The position numbers and the translations under genes were made by a program. From positions 1-32,162 of the forward strand of contig JALEVB010000057.1 of NCBI GenBank assembly GCA_022780745.1: 32,162 nt of DNA, written 5' to 3'. This document shows, piece after piece, positions 1 through 10,087 of this stretch. The DNA comes from Erysipelotrichaceae bacterium. Lineage in GTDB: Bacteria; Bacillota_I; Bacilli_A; Erysipelotrichales; Erysipelotrichaceae. Within the stretch, counting starts at the first letter, position 1. Every line of letters begins with the position of its first letter. Under the pieces are notes generated by a model, which saw only the letters and a program-made list of their open reading frames with translations, did not search any database and was not told the DNA's origin.

Positions 1-3000
1 TTTTTTGCTGGAATTATGTCTAGTGGACCTACGATGCGTAAGAGTGCTGATCATTATTTTGATGAATATAACTTGATGGATTATCGCATTCTTTCTAACT
101 TTGGTCTTACAACTGATGATATCAATGCTATTAGAAATATCGATGGTGTTGAAAGTGTTTCTCCTGGCTATGAAAAAGATGTACTGGTTACTGTTAATAA
201 TAAAGAGACAGTATTAAGAGTTCATTCTTTAGATATGACTCATAGTCAAAACAATGATAATAATTATATTAATCAGGCAATTGTTTTAGAAGGGCGTTTG
301 CCTAATAAACATGGCGAATGTATCGTTGAACAATCTAAAATCAGTGAAAATGGTATTAATATTGGAGATTCTCTGGTATTTAAAAGTGGTAAAGATGATG
401 AACAGATAAGTGATTATTTTACTACTGATACTTACAAAGTAGTTGGTATCATGCATACACCTTATTATTTGTCACAGGAAAAAGGTACTAGTGATATTGG
501 TGGGGGTTCTGTACAGTATTATGCTTTTATTCCTGCCTATGATTTTGATATGGAAGTTTTTACGGAAGCTTTTGTGACGATAAAAAATGCTAAAGCTTTT
601 AATAGTTATGATGATGCATATTTTGATTATCTAGAGCCTTTTACTAATGAATTAGAAGCGTTGGGTATTGAAAGATCAGATATCAGAAGACAGGAAATTC
701 TTGATGAAGCTAATGCAGCTTATGAAGAAGGATTAAAGGCTTATGAAGAAGGTAAGGCTGAATATGAAGATAAGATCAAAAAAGCTCAAGAAGAAATTGA
801 ACAGGGCAAGTTAGATCTATTAGAAGGTAAGATGACTTTACAGTCAAAAAAAGATATGGCACAGATGCAGTTTGATTCGGCTCAGGCACAACTAGAACAA
901 ACTGAGACCTTAATAACGACGCTTGAAGAAGAATATCAAAAGATGTATGCGGAATATGAAACTGCTAATAAAGAAACGATCGAGAAAAAAGATGAAGTTG
1001 CTAAAGAATTAGAAACAGCTAAAAAAGAACAGCAGGTTGCTAAAGAAGAATATGATAAAGCAAAAGAAGCCTATGATAATATTAAAGCTGTTAATGATGA
1101 ATATGATAGTTTGAAAAATGAAAATAATACTTTAACAGCAAATAATACAACATTAAGTATTGCAATCGAGAGTAATAAAGCTATGATCGAAACTAATAAT
1201 CTGCTTATTAGTCAGATCGATGAAAAGCTTGCCGATACTTCCTTAACACAAGAAGAAATTGATGCTTATAATGATCGAAAGAATAGTTTGATTGCTAGTA
1301 ATCAGGAATATGAGAATGAGAATATTAGTAATAATGACAAGATCATTGAAAATGAAAATAAAATAGCTAGCAATAAGCAAAGAATAGAACAGATCGAAAC
1401 TGATAATCCTAATTTAAGTAGTGATTATTTAAATGCTCAAACAGAATTTCAAAGTAAAGAATTAGCATATAATACTGCTACTAGAAAGGTAGAAACATTA
1501 CAAACTACCTATGATTCATTATATAAGTCTTTAGATCTGGCTAGTAATGCAGTTGATCAGATCAAAGAAAAGATCGATGAGTATAAGAAACAGGTAGAAG
1601 ATGGCAAAATTGAATTAGCTAATCAAAAACAAATGGCTAATGAAGAATTTGCTAAGGCCGAAAGAGAAATTGCTAGTGCTACGACTAAGTTAGCTAATGG
1701 TACTATCGAGCTAGAAAAGGCTAAAAAACAGGGTCAGGAAGAATTAGATGATGCCTATGATGAACTAGTTAAGGCTAAAGATGAAATTGATCGTATTGAA
1801 GAAGCTAAATGGTATGTATTAGATCGAACAATGCATTATAGCTATGTCGATTATCAGGGAGCATGTGAGAGAATTGAAGCTATTGCTAAGGTATTCCCAG
1901 TTTTCTTTTATCTAGTAGCGGCTTTAGTTTGTTTAACGACAATGACAAGAATGGTTGACGAACAAAGAAATCAGATAGGTACATTAAAGGCTTTAGGATA
2001 TACGACTAATCAGATTGCTTTTAAATATGTTTTCTATGCTGGATTTGCATCATTTATGGGCTCTATTGCTGGATTAGCTTTTGGTATCTTCTTATATCCT
2101 GCTATTATCTATACGGCATGGAATATGATGTATCTATTACCATCACATATTGAATTTGCTTATGAATGGAATCTAATGTTTTTAGCTACTATCATCAGTA
2201 TGTTAGTTACTACTTTAGCAGCACTATTTGCATGTTATAACGAACTGATCGAGACTCCTAGTTTACTGATGCGTCCAAAAGCACCAAAAATTGGTAAGAA
2301 GATCTTATTGGAACGTATTAATATAATATGGAAACACTTATCATTTACTTCAAAAGTTACTGCTCGTAATATCTTTAGATATAAGAAGAGATTTATTATG
2401 ACAGTTGTTGGTATTAGTGGCTGTACAGCTTTATTGATTGCTGGCTTTGGTATCAAAGATTCCATCAATACGATCATTGATAAGCAGTTTGGTGAAGTAT
2501 TCTTTTATGAAGGTGTAGCGACGCTTAATGATAATGTTGATATGGAAACAAAAGAGAATATCGTTAATGAGATCATAGCTACTGATGAAATTGATGATGC
2601 TTTATTAACTTATCGTACCAATGGTGTTGTTAGTTTCAATGACGAAAACGAAGATGTAACTATTTGTGTTGTTGATGATATAGATCGTTTTAAAGATTTT
2701 GTTAGTTTACATGAAAGAGAAAGCGGCAATAATATAGATCTGAATTCTAGTGGCGTTGTTATCAGTGAAAGAATGGCAAATGCCATGAATATCAAAGCTG
2801 GTGATACGATCAAACTAGAGAATATTGATAAAATGGTTAGAGAAGTAGAAGTTAGTGCTATTTGTGAAAACTATGTAGATCATTATGTTTATATGACAAG
2901 TGGTGCATATAAGAATACTTATGATGTAAGAGCTGTTAATAATAGTATTTTAATTAAGATCAATGATAATTATAGTGAAGATGATAGTGCTAGTGCAGCT

Positions 3001-3483
3001 GTATTAAGCAAATATTCACAAATACAAACTGTTAGTTTCTTTACTTCAATTATTAATAGTTTTAGTTCGATGATCGCTAGTTTGAATTATATTGTAATAG
3101 TACTGGTTATTGCAGCAGGAGCTTTGGCTTTTGTAGTCTTATATAATTTAACTAATGTTAATATTTCAGAAAGAACTAGGGAAATCGCGACATTAATGGT
3201 CTTAGGTTTTAATGATAAAGAAGTTAATGAATATGTATATAAAGAAAATCTGATATTAACATTTGTTGGATCAATAGCTGGATTATTTTTAGGTAAGATA
3301 TTACATTTGACGATCATGGTAGTTGTTGAGCTGGATTATATTATGTTTGGCAGAAATATTGAGCCTATTAGTTATGTGATATCAGTTATCATTACAATGA
3401 TATTTGCCGTTATTGTTAATCAGGTAATGAAAAAGAAATTAAGATCTATTCCAATGGTTGAATCACTTAAGAGTGTTGAGTAG
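1..3483 (+). CDS. FtsX-like ABC transporter permease with long extracellular coiled-coil domain (5' truncated by window edge)
   Basis: Frame is open from base 1 (FFAGI precedes the ATG at 16, matching the end of a TM1-like segment). Long E/K/Q/N-rich helical region, then multi-TM FtsX-like blocks (FPVFFYLVAALVCLTTMTRMVDEQRNQIGTLKALGYT; VLYNLTNVNISERTREIATLMVLGF). Confidence 0.85.
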   Translation, partial: FFAGIMSSGPTMRKSADHYFDEYNLMDYRILSNFGLTTDDINAIRNIDGVESVSPGYEKDVLVTVNNKETVLRVHSLDMTHSQNNDNNYINQAIVLEGRLPNKHGECIVEQSKISENGINIGDSLVFKSGKDDEQISDYFTTDTYKVVGIMHTPYYLSQEKGTSDIGGGSVQYYAFIPAYDFDMEVFTEAFVTIKNAKAFNSYDDAYFDYLEPFTNELEALGIERSDIRRQEILDEANAAYEEGLKAYEEGKAEYEDKIKKAQEEIEQGKLDLLEGKMTLQSKKDMAQMQFDSAQAQLEQTETLITTLEEEYQKMYAEYETANKETIEKKDEVAKELETAKKEQQVAKEEYDKAKEAYDNIKAVNDEYDSLKNENNTLTANNTTLSIAIESNKAMIETNNLLISQIDEKLADTSLTQEEIDAYNDRKNSLIASNQEYENENISNNDKIIENENKIASNKQRIEQIETDNPNLSSDYLNAQTEFQSKELAYNTATRKVETLQTTYDSLYKSLDLASNAVDQIKEKIDEYKKQVEDGKIELANQKQMANEEFAKAEREIASATTKLANGTIELEKAKKQGQEELDDAYDELVKAKDEIDRIEEAKWYVLDRTMHYSYVDYQGACERIEAIAKVFPVFFYLVAALVCLTTMTRMVDEQRNQIGTLKALGYTTNQIAFKYVFYAGFASFMGSIAGLAFGIFLYPAIIYTAWNMMYLLPSHIEFAYEWNLMFLATIISMLVTTLAALFACYNELIETPSLLMRPKAPKIGKKILLERINIIWKHLSFTSKVTARNIFRYKKRFIMTVVGISGCTALLIAGFGIKDSINTIIDKQFGEVFFYEGVATLNDNVDMETKENIVNEIIATDEIDDALLTYRTNGVVSFNDENEDVTICVVDDIDRFKDFVSLHERESGNNIDLNSSGVVISERMANAMNIKAGDTIKLENIDKMVREVEVSAICENYVDHYVYMTSGAYKNTYDVRAVNNSILIKINDNYSEDDSASAAVLSKYSQIQTVSFFTSIINSFSSMIASLNYIVIVLVIAAGALAFVVLYNLTNVNISERTREIATLMVLGFNDKEVNEYVYKENLILTFVGSIAGLFLGKILHLTIMVVVELDYIMFGRNIEPISYVISVIITMIFAVIVNQVMKKKLRSIPMVESLKSVE

Positions 3484-3513
3484 GCATAATACTTGCTATT
3501 ACTTATTGGTTAG

Positions 3514-3522
3514 TGAGATAAT
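3514..3522 (+). promoter_or_regulatory. Putative extended -10 promoter (TGA-GATAAT) upstream of desulfoferrodoxin
   Basis: TGn-GATAAT, same form as upstream of pnp; strong SD (AAAAGGAGG) follows. Confidence 0.4.
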
Positions 3523-3547
3523 ATAGATACAAAAGGAGGAATAATTT

Positions 3548-3928
3548 ATGGCAAAAGAATTAAAATTCTACATTTGTGAACATTGTAAAAATGTCATTAT
3601 CAAAGTTAGCGATTCAAAAGTTCCTGTTATGTGTTGTGGACAATTAATGAAAGAGTTAGTAGCAAATACAGTTGATGCTGCAGTTGAGAAACATGTACCT
3701 GTAGTAACGCGTGAAAATAATATTTTAAAAGTTAGTGTAGGTAGTGTTGAACATCCAATGATAGAAGAGCATTATATCGAATTTATCGTATTGGAAACAG
3801 CTTCTGGTTTTAGAGTAGCTTATTTAAATCCTCATGATAAACCTGAAGTAGAATTCTATAGTGATGAACCAGTAATTGCAGTATATGCTTACTGTAATTT
3901 ACATGGCTTATGGAAAACAAGCATTTAG
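3548..3928 (+). CDS. dfx: Desulfoferrodoxin / superoxide reductase (2Fe-SOR type)
   Basis: Center I CEHC...CC cysteines plus SOR center II motifs EKHVPV, EHPMIEEHYIEFI, CNLHGLW; SD AAAAGGAGG. Confidence 0.93.
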   Translation: MAKELKFYICEHCKNVIIKVSDSKVPVMCCGQLMKELVANTVDAAVEKHVPVVTRENNILKVSVGSVEHPMIEEHYIEFIVLETASGFRVAYLNPHDKPEVEFYSDEPVIAVYAYCNLHGLWKTSI

Positions 3929-3960
3929 CATAGGATTTTGAAAATAATTGTAAAAAATAA

Positions 3961-3992
3961 AAGAATAAACTTTTAAGTTTATTCTTTTTTTT
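3961..3992 (+). terminator. Rho-independent terminator after dfx
   Basis: AAGAATAAACTT-TT-AAGTTTATTCTT followed by T-run. Confidence 0.8.
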
Positions 3993-3999
3993 AATATTT

Positions 4000-4008
4000 T
4001 GTGATAAT
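4000..4008 (+). promoter_or_regulatory. Putative extended -10 promoter (TGT-GATAAT) for pnp
   Basis: TGn-GATAAT about 32 nt upstream of the ATG. Confidence 0.4.
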
Positions 4009-4040
4009 ATAGAATAGTTAAAAAAGAGGAAAAGAGAAGA

Positions 4041-6233
4041 ATGACAAAACAAGAGTTTAGTCTAGATTTCCACGGGAGAAATCTAAAAATTGAAACTGGC
4101 GAAATCGCCAAACAAGCAGGAGGATCTGTTTTAGTTAGATATAATGATACAGTAGTATTATCTTGTGCTACAGCTAATCATGAACCTAAAGATACAGACT
4201 TCTTCCCATTAACTGTAAGTTATGAAGAAAAACTTTATTCTGTAGGAAAGATTCCTGGAGGATTTTTAAGAAGAGAAGGTAGACCAAGTGAACACGCTAC
4301 TTTGACAGCACGTTTGATTGATAGACCTATTAGACCTTTATTTGCAGAAGGATTTAGAAATGAAGTACAGGTAGTTAATACCGTGTTATCTGTAGATCCT
4401 GATTGTTCTAGTGAAATGGCTGCCATGTTTGGTGCCAGCTTATCTTTATGTATTTCTGATATTCCATTTAATGGACCTATCGCTGGTGTTATTGTTGGTA
4501 GAGTAGATGGTGAATTTGTTATTAATCCAACAGTTGAACAAATGGAGAAATCTGATATTAGTTTAACAGTTGCTGGTACTAAAGACGCTATTAATATGGT
4601 TGAAGCTGGTGCTAAGGAAGTTAGCGAAGAAGATATGTTACAGGCTTTAATGTTTGGACATGAAAATATCAAAGTATTATGTGCATTCCAGGAAGAGATC
4701 ATTGCTAAGTGTGCTAAAGAAAAGATGGAAGTTTCATTATATGAAATTGATCCAGCTATTAAGCAATTAGTTGACGAAAATGGTAAAAAGGATATTGAAG
4801 AAGCAGTATCTATTAAAGGTAAACTTGAAAGATATGGTAAGATCGATGAATTGATCGCTAAGATGTGTGATATGGTATCAGCATTAGAATATCCTAATGA
4901 AAAAGCACATGATAAAGCTGTTTCACAATGTAGAGAGTATTGTGTTTCTATTGAAGCTCAGGAAGTTAGAAGACTTATTTCTGTTGATAAGATCAGACCT
5001 GATGGCAGAAAACTTGATGAAATCAGACCTTTAAATTCTCAAGTTGATCTATTGCCAAGAGTTCATGGTTCAGCTTTATTTACTCGTGGTGAAACACAAG
5101 TATTATCAGTTACTACATTAGGTGCTTTAGGTGATAATCAGATCATTGATGATTTAACTGAAGTTGAAGAAAAACGTTTTATGCATCATTATAATTTCCC
5201 TCCTTATTCAGTTGGTGAAACTGGAAGAATGGGTACTCCAGGAAGAAGAGAAATTGGTCATGGTGCTTTAGGAGAAAGAGCTTTATTACAAGTATTACCT
5301 AGTGAAGAAGAATTCCCATATGCTATACGTACAGTTGCTGAAGTCTTAGAATCAAATGGTTCTAGTTCTCAGGCTAGTATTTGTGCTGGTACAATGAGTC
5401 TTATGGCTGCTGGTGTTCCTATTAAAGCTCCAGTTGCTGGTGTTGCAATGGGCTTGATAACATATGGTGATCATTATTCAATTCTTACTGATATTCAAGG
5501 TATGGAAGATCACTATGGCGATATGGACTTTAAGGTTGCAGGTACTAAAGATGGTATTACAGCATTACAAATGGATATCAAGATCGATGGTATTACGGAG
5601 GATATCTTAAGAGAAGCTTTAGCTCAGGCTCATAAGGGCAGATTAGAGATCTTAGATAATATGATGCAGGCTATTAGTGAACCTCGTAGTGATGTAAGCA
5701 AATATGCTCCAAAACTTGCTAGCTTAACTATTCCTACTGATAAGATCAGAGATGTTATTGGTACTGGTGGTAAGATGATCAATCAGATCATTGAACAATG
5801 TGGTCAGGTTAAGATCGATATTGATGATGATGGTCATTGTGTGATCTATCATATGGATAGAGAAATGATCAATAAAGCCAAAGCAATGATCGAATCTATT
5901 ATTAAAGAGGCACAAGTTGGTGAAATATATGAAGCAAAAGTTGTTAGATTAGAAAAATTTGGTGCTTTTGTTGAATTGTTTGCAGGTACTGATGCTTTAT
6001 TACATGTAAGCAAGATTTCTTATGATCGTGTAGAGAAACCTGAAGATGTTCTAAAGATCGGAGATACTATTAGAGTAATAGTAACTGAGATCGATGATAA
6101 GGGACGTGTAAATGTTTCTGCTCGTGATTTATTAGAAAAACCTGAAGGATGGGATGAAATGCAGAAAGCTAAGAAAGAAGAGCGCAAGAATCAGCCTAAG
6201 GGTGAAAAAAGAGTATTTAAAAAGAAAGACTAA
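4041..6233 (+). CDS. pnp: Polyribonucleotide nucleotidyltransferase (PNPase)
   Basis: [28 protein letters not shown] domain ([15 protein letters not shown]), C-terminal S1 domain; 730 aa. Confidence 0.98.
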   Translation: MTKQEFSLDFHGRNLKIETGEIAKQAGGSVLVRYNDTVVLSCATANHEPKDTDFFPLTVSYEEKLYSVGKIPGGFLRREGRPSEHATLTARLIDRPIRPLFAEGFRNEVQVVNTVLSVDPDCSSEMAAMFGASLSLCISDIPFNGPIAGVIVGRVDGEFVINPTVEQMEKSDISLTVAGTKDAINMVEAGAKEVSEEDMLQALMFGHENIKVLCAFQEEIIAKCAKEKMEVSLYEIDPAIKQLVDENGKKDIEEAVSIKGKLERYGKIDELIAKMCDMVSALEYPNEKAHDKAVSQCREYCVSIEAQEVRRLISVDKIRPDGRKLDEIRPLNSQVDLLPRVHGSALFTRGETQVLSVTTLGALGDNQIIDDLTEVEEKRFMHHYNFPPYSVGETGRMGTPGRREIGHGALGERALLQVLPSEEEFPYAIRTVAEVLESNGSSSQASICAGTMSLMAAGVPIKAPVAGVAMGLITYGDHYSILTDIQGMEDHYGDMDFKVAGTKDGITALQMDIKIDGITEDILREALAQAHKGRLEILDNMMQAISEPRSDVSKYAPKLASLTIPTDKIRDVIGTGGKMINQIIEQCGQVKIDIDDDGHCVIYHMDREMINKAKAMIESIIKEAQVGEIYEAKVVRLEKFGAFVELFAGTDALLHVSKISYDRVEKPEDVLKIGDTIRVIVTEIDDKGRVNVSARDLLEKPEGWDEMQKAKKEERKNQPKGEKRVFKKKD

Positions 6234-6235
6234 TT

Positions 6236-6259
6236 GAAGAAGGGAGATATCCCTTCTTC
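6236..6259 (+). terminator. Hairpin after pnp (weak U-tract)
   Basis: GAAGAAGGG-AGATAT-CCCTTCTTC, 9 bp perfect stem, followed by TTGCATT rather than a long T-run. Confidence 0.5.
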
Positions 6260-6288
6260 TTGCATTATAGGGATTAGTTAAATATAAT
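6260..6288 (+). promoter_or_regulatory. Sigma-A-type promoter TTGCAT-N17-TATAAT, predicted leaderless for the ABC exporter operon
   Basis: -35 at 6260-6265, -10 at 6283-6288, ATG at 6296. Confidence 0.6.
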
Positions 6289-6295
6289 AAAAGAC

Positions 6296-8035
6296 ATGAA
6301 AAAGATATTTTTGTTTAAATATATTAATAAATATAAGTGGACCTATATATTAGGTCTTTTAGCTTTATTGGCTGTTGATTATCTTAATTTGTATATTCCC
6401 GTTATTTTAGCTAATATTACGGATGGTTTAAGTATAAATAATATTGATATCAAACAGCTGATAACTTATATCATTTATCTATTATCATTTAGTTTGTGCA
6501 TAGCATTAGGCAGAGTGTTGTGGCGTTTACTGATCTTTGGTTCAGCAAGAAGAGTTGAATATGAGGTTACTAATGCGATGTTTGCTAAGCTTGAAACCTT
6601 ATCCTGTAACTATTTTAATACGCATAAGACAGGTGATCTGATGGCTAATTTTACTAATGATATTGAAGCTTTAAGGAATGCTATTGGACCGGCAATCGTA
6701 TCATCATTTGATTCTATTGTAATGACGATCATGGTCTTATATAAAATGATGGTCTTTGTTGATCTTAAACTGACATTATTATGTCTGATACCTATGAGTA
6801 TTATTGCAATAGGTGGTTATTATTTTGGTGAAGAGTTTGAGAAAAGATTTGCAAATAAACAAAATGCTTTTGCAAAGGTTAGTGACTATGTGCAAGAAAC
6901 GATAAGTTCTTCAAGAGTGGTAAAAGCCTTTGTTCAGGAAGATAAACAGGATATAGCATTTGGTAAGATCAATGAATATAATAAACAGCAAAATCTTAAG
7001 GTAGTAAAACTTATGGCTACTATAATGCCTTTATTAGAAATGGTAATTGGTATTTCATATGTTGTTACTATTATCTATGGAGGTTATCTGACTATTGTTC
7101 ATAAGATCAGCTTAGGAAAGTTTGTCGCTTTTAATTCTTATATATCAATGTTGGTTTGGCCGATGATCGCTCTTGGGGATGCTATTACTAGTTTTACTCA
7201 AGGGTTGGCTGCTATATCTAGATTAGATAATATCTTTAATCAGGAAAGTGAGATCCAGGATCGAAGTAACGCGATAGATCTCAAGATCGAAGGAAATATT
7301 AAAGTTAGTAATTTAAGCTTTAAATATCAGGATCATTTACCTGAAGTTTTGAGCAATATTAATTTTGAATTAAAGAAGGGTGAAACTTTGGCTATCATTG
7401 GTCATACTGGTGATGGTAAATCAACTTTGGTTAATTTATTGTTGCATCTATATAATGTTGATGATGGTCATATTTATTTTGATGATCATGATATTAATGA
7501 TATTAAACTTGATTGTTTAAGATCTAGTATTTCATATGTTCCTCAGGATAGTTATTTATTTAGTGACAGTATTAAAAATAATATCGCCTTTGGTAAAGAT
7601 AATGTTGATATGGATGAGATTGAAAATGTTTGTAAACTTGCTTGTGTACATGATAATATCATTGATTTTCCAGAAGGTTACGATACTATCGTGGGGGAAA
7701 GAGGAGTTACATTATCTGGTGGTCAGAAACAAAGATGTGCAATTGCAAGAGCTTTGTTGAAACAATCACCTATATTGATCTTAGATGATGCTTTAAGTGC
7801 TGTTGATACTGACACGGAAAGTAATATTTTAAATAATTTGCAAAGAACGCAGAAACAAACGCTTATTATGATAGCTCATCGTATTTCAACAGTTAAAAGG
7901 GCTGATCATATCATGGTATTGGATGAGGGTCGTATAGTTGAATATGGTGATTTTGATAGTTTGATTCAATTGAATGGTACTTTTAAGAAAATGTTTGATA
8001 AACAGCAGTTAGAATTTCAGATTGCAAAGGAATAA
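6296..8035 (+). CDS. ABC exporter half-transporter (TMD-NBD), subunit with degenerate Walker B (LILDD)
   Basis: Six-TM ABC exporter domain; Walker A GHTGDGKST, signature LSGGQKQR, Walker B ILILDDALSAVD, H-loop MIAHR. Confidence 0.93.
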   Translation: MKKIFLFKYINKYKWTYILGLLALLAVDYLNLYIPVILANITDGLSINNIDIKQLITYIIYLLSFSLCIALGRVLWRLLIFGSARRVEYEVTNAMFAKLETLSCNYFNTHKTGDLMANFTNDIEALRNAIGPAIVSSFDSIVMTIMVLYKMMVFVDLKLTLLCLIPMSIIAIGGYYFGEEFEKRFANKQNAFAKVSDYVQETISSSRVVKAFVQEDKQDIAFGKINEYNKQQNLKVVKLMATIMPLLEMVIGISYVVTIIYGGYLTIVHKISLGKFVAFNSYISMLVWPMIALGDAITSFTQGLAAISRLDNIFNQESEIQDRSNAIDLKIEGNIKVSNLSFKYQDHLPEVLSNINFELKKGETLAIIGHTGDGKSTLVNLLLHLYNVDDGHIYFDDHDINDIKLDCLRSSISYVPQDSYLFSDSIKNNIAFGKDNVDMDEIENVCKLACVHDNIIDFPEGYDTIVGERGVTLSGGQKQRCAIARALLKQSPILILDDALSAVDTDTESNILNNLQRTQKQTLIMIAHRISTVKRADHIMVLDEGRIVEYGDFDSLIQLNGTFKKMFDKQQLEFQIAKE

Positions 8036-8040
8036 TAGAT

Positions 8041-10068
8041 ATGGCAAAAATAGTGGAAGAAAAAATTGAAACTAAAGTATCATATAATTTGACCAAAAGA
8101 TTATATCAGTACATTAAGCCATATAAAACAAGTTTGATCATTGGTATTATCCTTGTACTTGCTATTAGTGCAATGGAATTATTGAAACCAATGTTAATAG
8201 GTAGCGCTATTGATGATTATATTGAAAAATATGACAAGATATATGGTATATGTGATAATAGTGATCTATATTTTAAAGGTCATTATTTAACTGTTACTAA
8301 TATTGAAGATTGTGATAGATTTGCAACTATTGTTTTATATCAGGATGAGTATTATTTCTTTGATGATCTAGATCATAATAGCAGTATTATGATCCATGAT
8401 AGTGATATAAATGATTTTAGTTATGATGATACTTTGTATTATAAACAGTATTCGTCTATTAGATTAAGTAGTGATGATCTTAAGATCTTAAGAAATGATG
8501 ATATTAGGGGTATAAGGGTCATTGCTGTTATTTATGTTATTGTGCTTATTGCGAATGCTTTTTGTAATTTTTTACAGACTTATGTTTTACAAAAGATGGG
8601 GCAGAATATCATTTATAATATCAGGCAGCAGTTATTTGATCATGTTAATAGTTTGCCATTAAGATTCTTTGATACTCATCCTATAGGACAAGTTGTTACG
8701 AGAATTACCAATGATGTTGAAGCGTTGAATGAAATGTATTCTAGGATCTTAATAAGGCTTTTTCAAAGTGCTGTGAAGATCATTGGACTTGTTATCGTTA
8801 TGTTAAGTATTGATCTTAAAATGGCTTTATATTGCTTTATAATGGTACCGTTTATTGGTTTATTGACTTATATCTTTAAAAATATATCAAGAAGAGTATC
8901 AAGAGTTATTAGAACCAGGATATCAATTCTTAATACTTTTTTATCAGAGAATATTTCTGGTATGCGTCTAATTCAGATATTTACCAATGAGCAAAGGAAA
9001 TATGAGGAATTTAAGGATAAGAATACTAAGCTGTTTAAAGCTAATCTATATCGTTTATTAGTTAATGCCAGCTTTAGACCAATCATATATTTTATAGCGC
9101 AAATAGGTCTGGCTATTGTTTTATATAACGGAGCTAAGGATGTTATTGGTGGTTACTTAACGATTGGTACTTTATATATCTTTACTAATTATATTAGTAA
9201 CTTATATGAACCTATTCAGGATATGGCTGAACAGTTTTCTACTTTGCAAAATGCATATGCTTCTAGTGAGAAGATCTTTAGATTATTAGATGAAACTAAT
9301 GATATCGTTGAAAAAACAGATCCTGTAATACTAGATAATATTGAAGGTAATATTGAATTTAAGCATGTGTGGTTTGCTTATGAAAATGATGATTATGTAT
9401 TAAAAGATGTTTCTTTTACCATTGAAAAGGGAAAGAAGGTAGCGTTTGTTGGAGCTACAGGTGCAGGTAAAACATCTATATTAAGTCTGATTGGTAGATA
9501 TTATGATATTCAAAAAGGTCAAATATTAGTAGATGGTCATGATATCAAAGATCTGTCGATCAAACAGTTAAGAAAAGCTATAGGTATGGTTCTTCAGGAT
9601 GTATTTGTTTTTAATGGTACGATCTATGATAATATAACTTTATTAGATGATATCAGTAAAGAAAAAGTCATTGAAAGTGCTAAGTTTACTAATGCTGATC
9701 ATTTTATTGAAAAGTTGCCTAATAAATATGAAGAAGTAATGAGTGAAAGAGGTTCTACATTATCAATGGGCCAAAGACAGTTATTATCTTTTGCCAGAAC
9801 GCTTGCTCATGATCCAAAGATACTGGTAATGGATGAAGCAACTGCTAATATTGATAGTGAAACAGAATTACTGATCCAGGATGCTTTAGAAAAGATGATG
9901 ACTAATAAGACAACGATCATGGTTGCTCATCGTTTAAGTACGATACAGCATGCAGATAAGATCATAGTTATGCATAAGGGAAGAATCGTTGAAATGGGTA
10001 ATCATCAGGAATTATTAGCGTTGAATGGTATGTATAAGAAATTATATGATTTACAATTATATGCATAA
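8041..10068 (+). CDS. ABC exporter half-transporter (TMD-NBD) with TM1-TM2 extracellular insertion
   Basis: Walker A GATGAGKTS, signature LSMGQ, Walker B ILVMDEATANID, H-loop MVAHR; extra acidic ~90 aa segment after TM1. Confidence 0.93.
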   Translation: MAKIVEEKIETKVSYNLTKRLYQYIKPYKTSLIIGIILVLAISAMELLKPMLIGSAIDDYIEKYDKIYGICDNSDLYFKGHYLTVTNIEDCDRFATIVLYQDEYYFFDDLDHNSSIMIHDSDINDFSYDDTLYYKQYSSIRLSSDDLKILRNDDIRGIRVIAVIYVIVLIANAFCNFLQTYVLQKMGQNIIYNIRQQLFDHVNSLPLRFFDTHPIGQVVTRITNDVEALNEMYSRILIRLFQSAVKIIGLVIVMLSIDLKMALYCFIMVPFIGLLTYIFKNISRRVSRVIRTRISILNTFLSENISGMRLIQIFTNEQRKYEEFKDKNTKLFKANLYRLLVNASFRPIIYFIAQIGLAIVLYNGAKDVIGGYLTIGTLYIFTNYISNLYEPIQDMAEQFSTLQNAYASSEKIFRLLDETNDIVEKTDPVILDNIEGNIEFKHVWFAYENDDYVLKDVSFTIEKGKKVAFVGATGAGKTSILSLIGRYYDIQKGQILVDGHDIKDLSIKQLRKAIGMVLQDVFVFNGTIYDNITLLDDISKEKVIESAKFTNADHFIEKLPNKYEEVMSERGSTLSMGQRQLLSFARTLAHDPKILVMDEATANIDSETELLIQDALEKMMTNKTTIMVAHRLSTIQHADKIIVMHKGRIVEMGNHQELLALNGMYKKLYDLQLYA

Positions 10069-10087
10069 ATAAGAAAGGATAATATTT

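Noticed and set aside
680-1800. Apparent tandem-repeat DNA (GAAGAAGG.., GCTAAAG..)
   Set aside because: Explained by coding for an E/K/A/N-rich coiled coil; no exact periodic DNA repeat.
2235-3317. Minus-strand ORFs of 67-80 aa inside the FtsX permease
   Set aside because: Antisense shadows of the real CDS with no RBS and no recognisable domain.
4235-4702. 155-aa ORF antisense to pnp
   Set aside because: Lies entirely opposite a strongly conserved pnp coding region; low-complexity translation, no SD or domain; by-product of codon bias.
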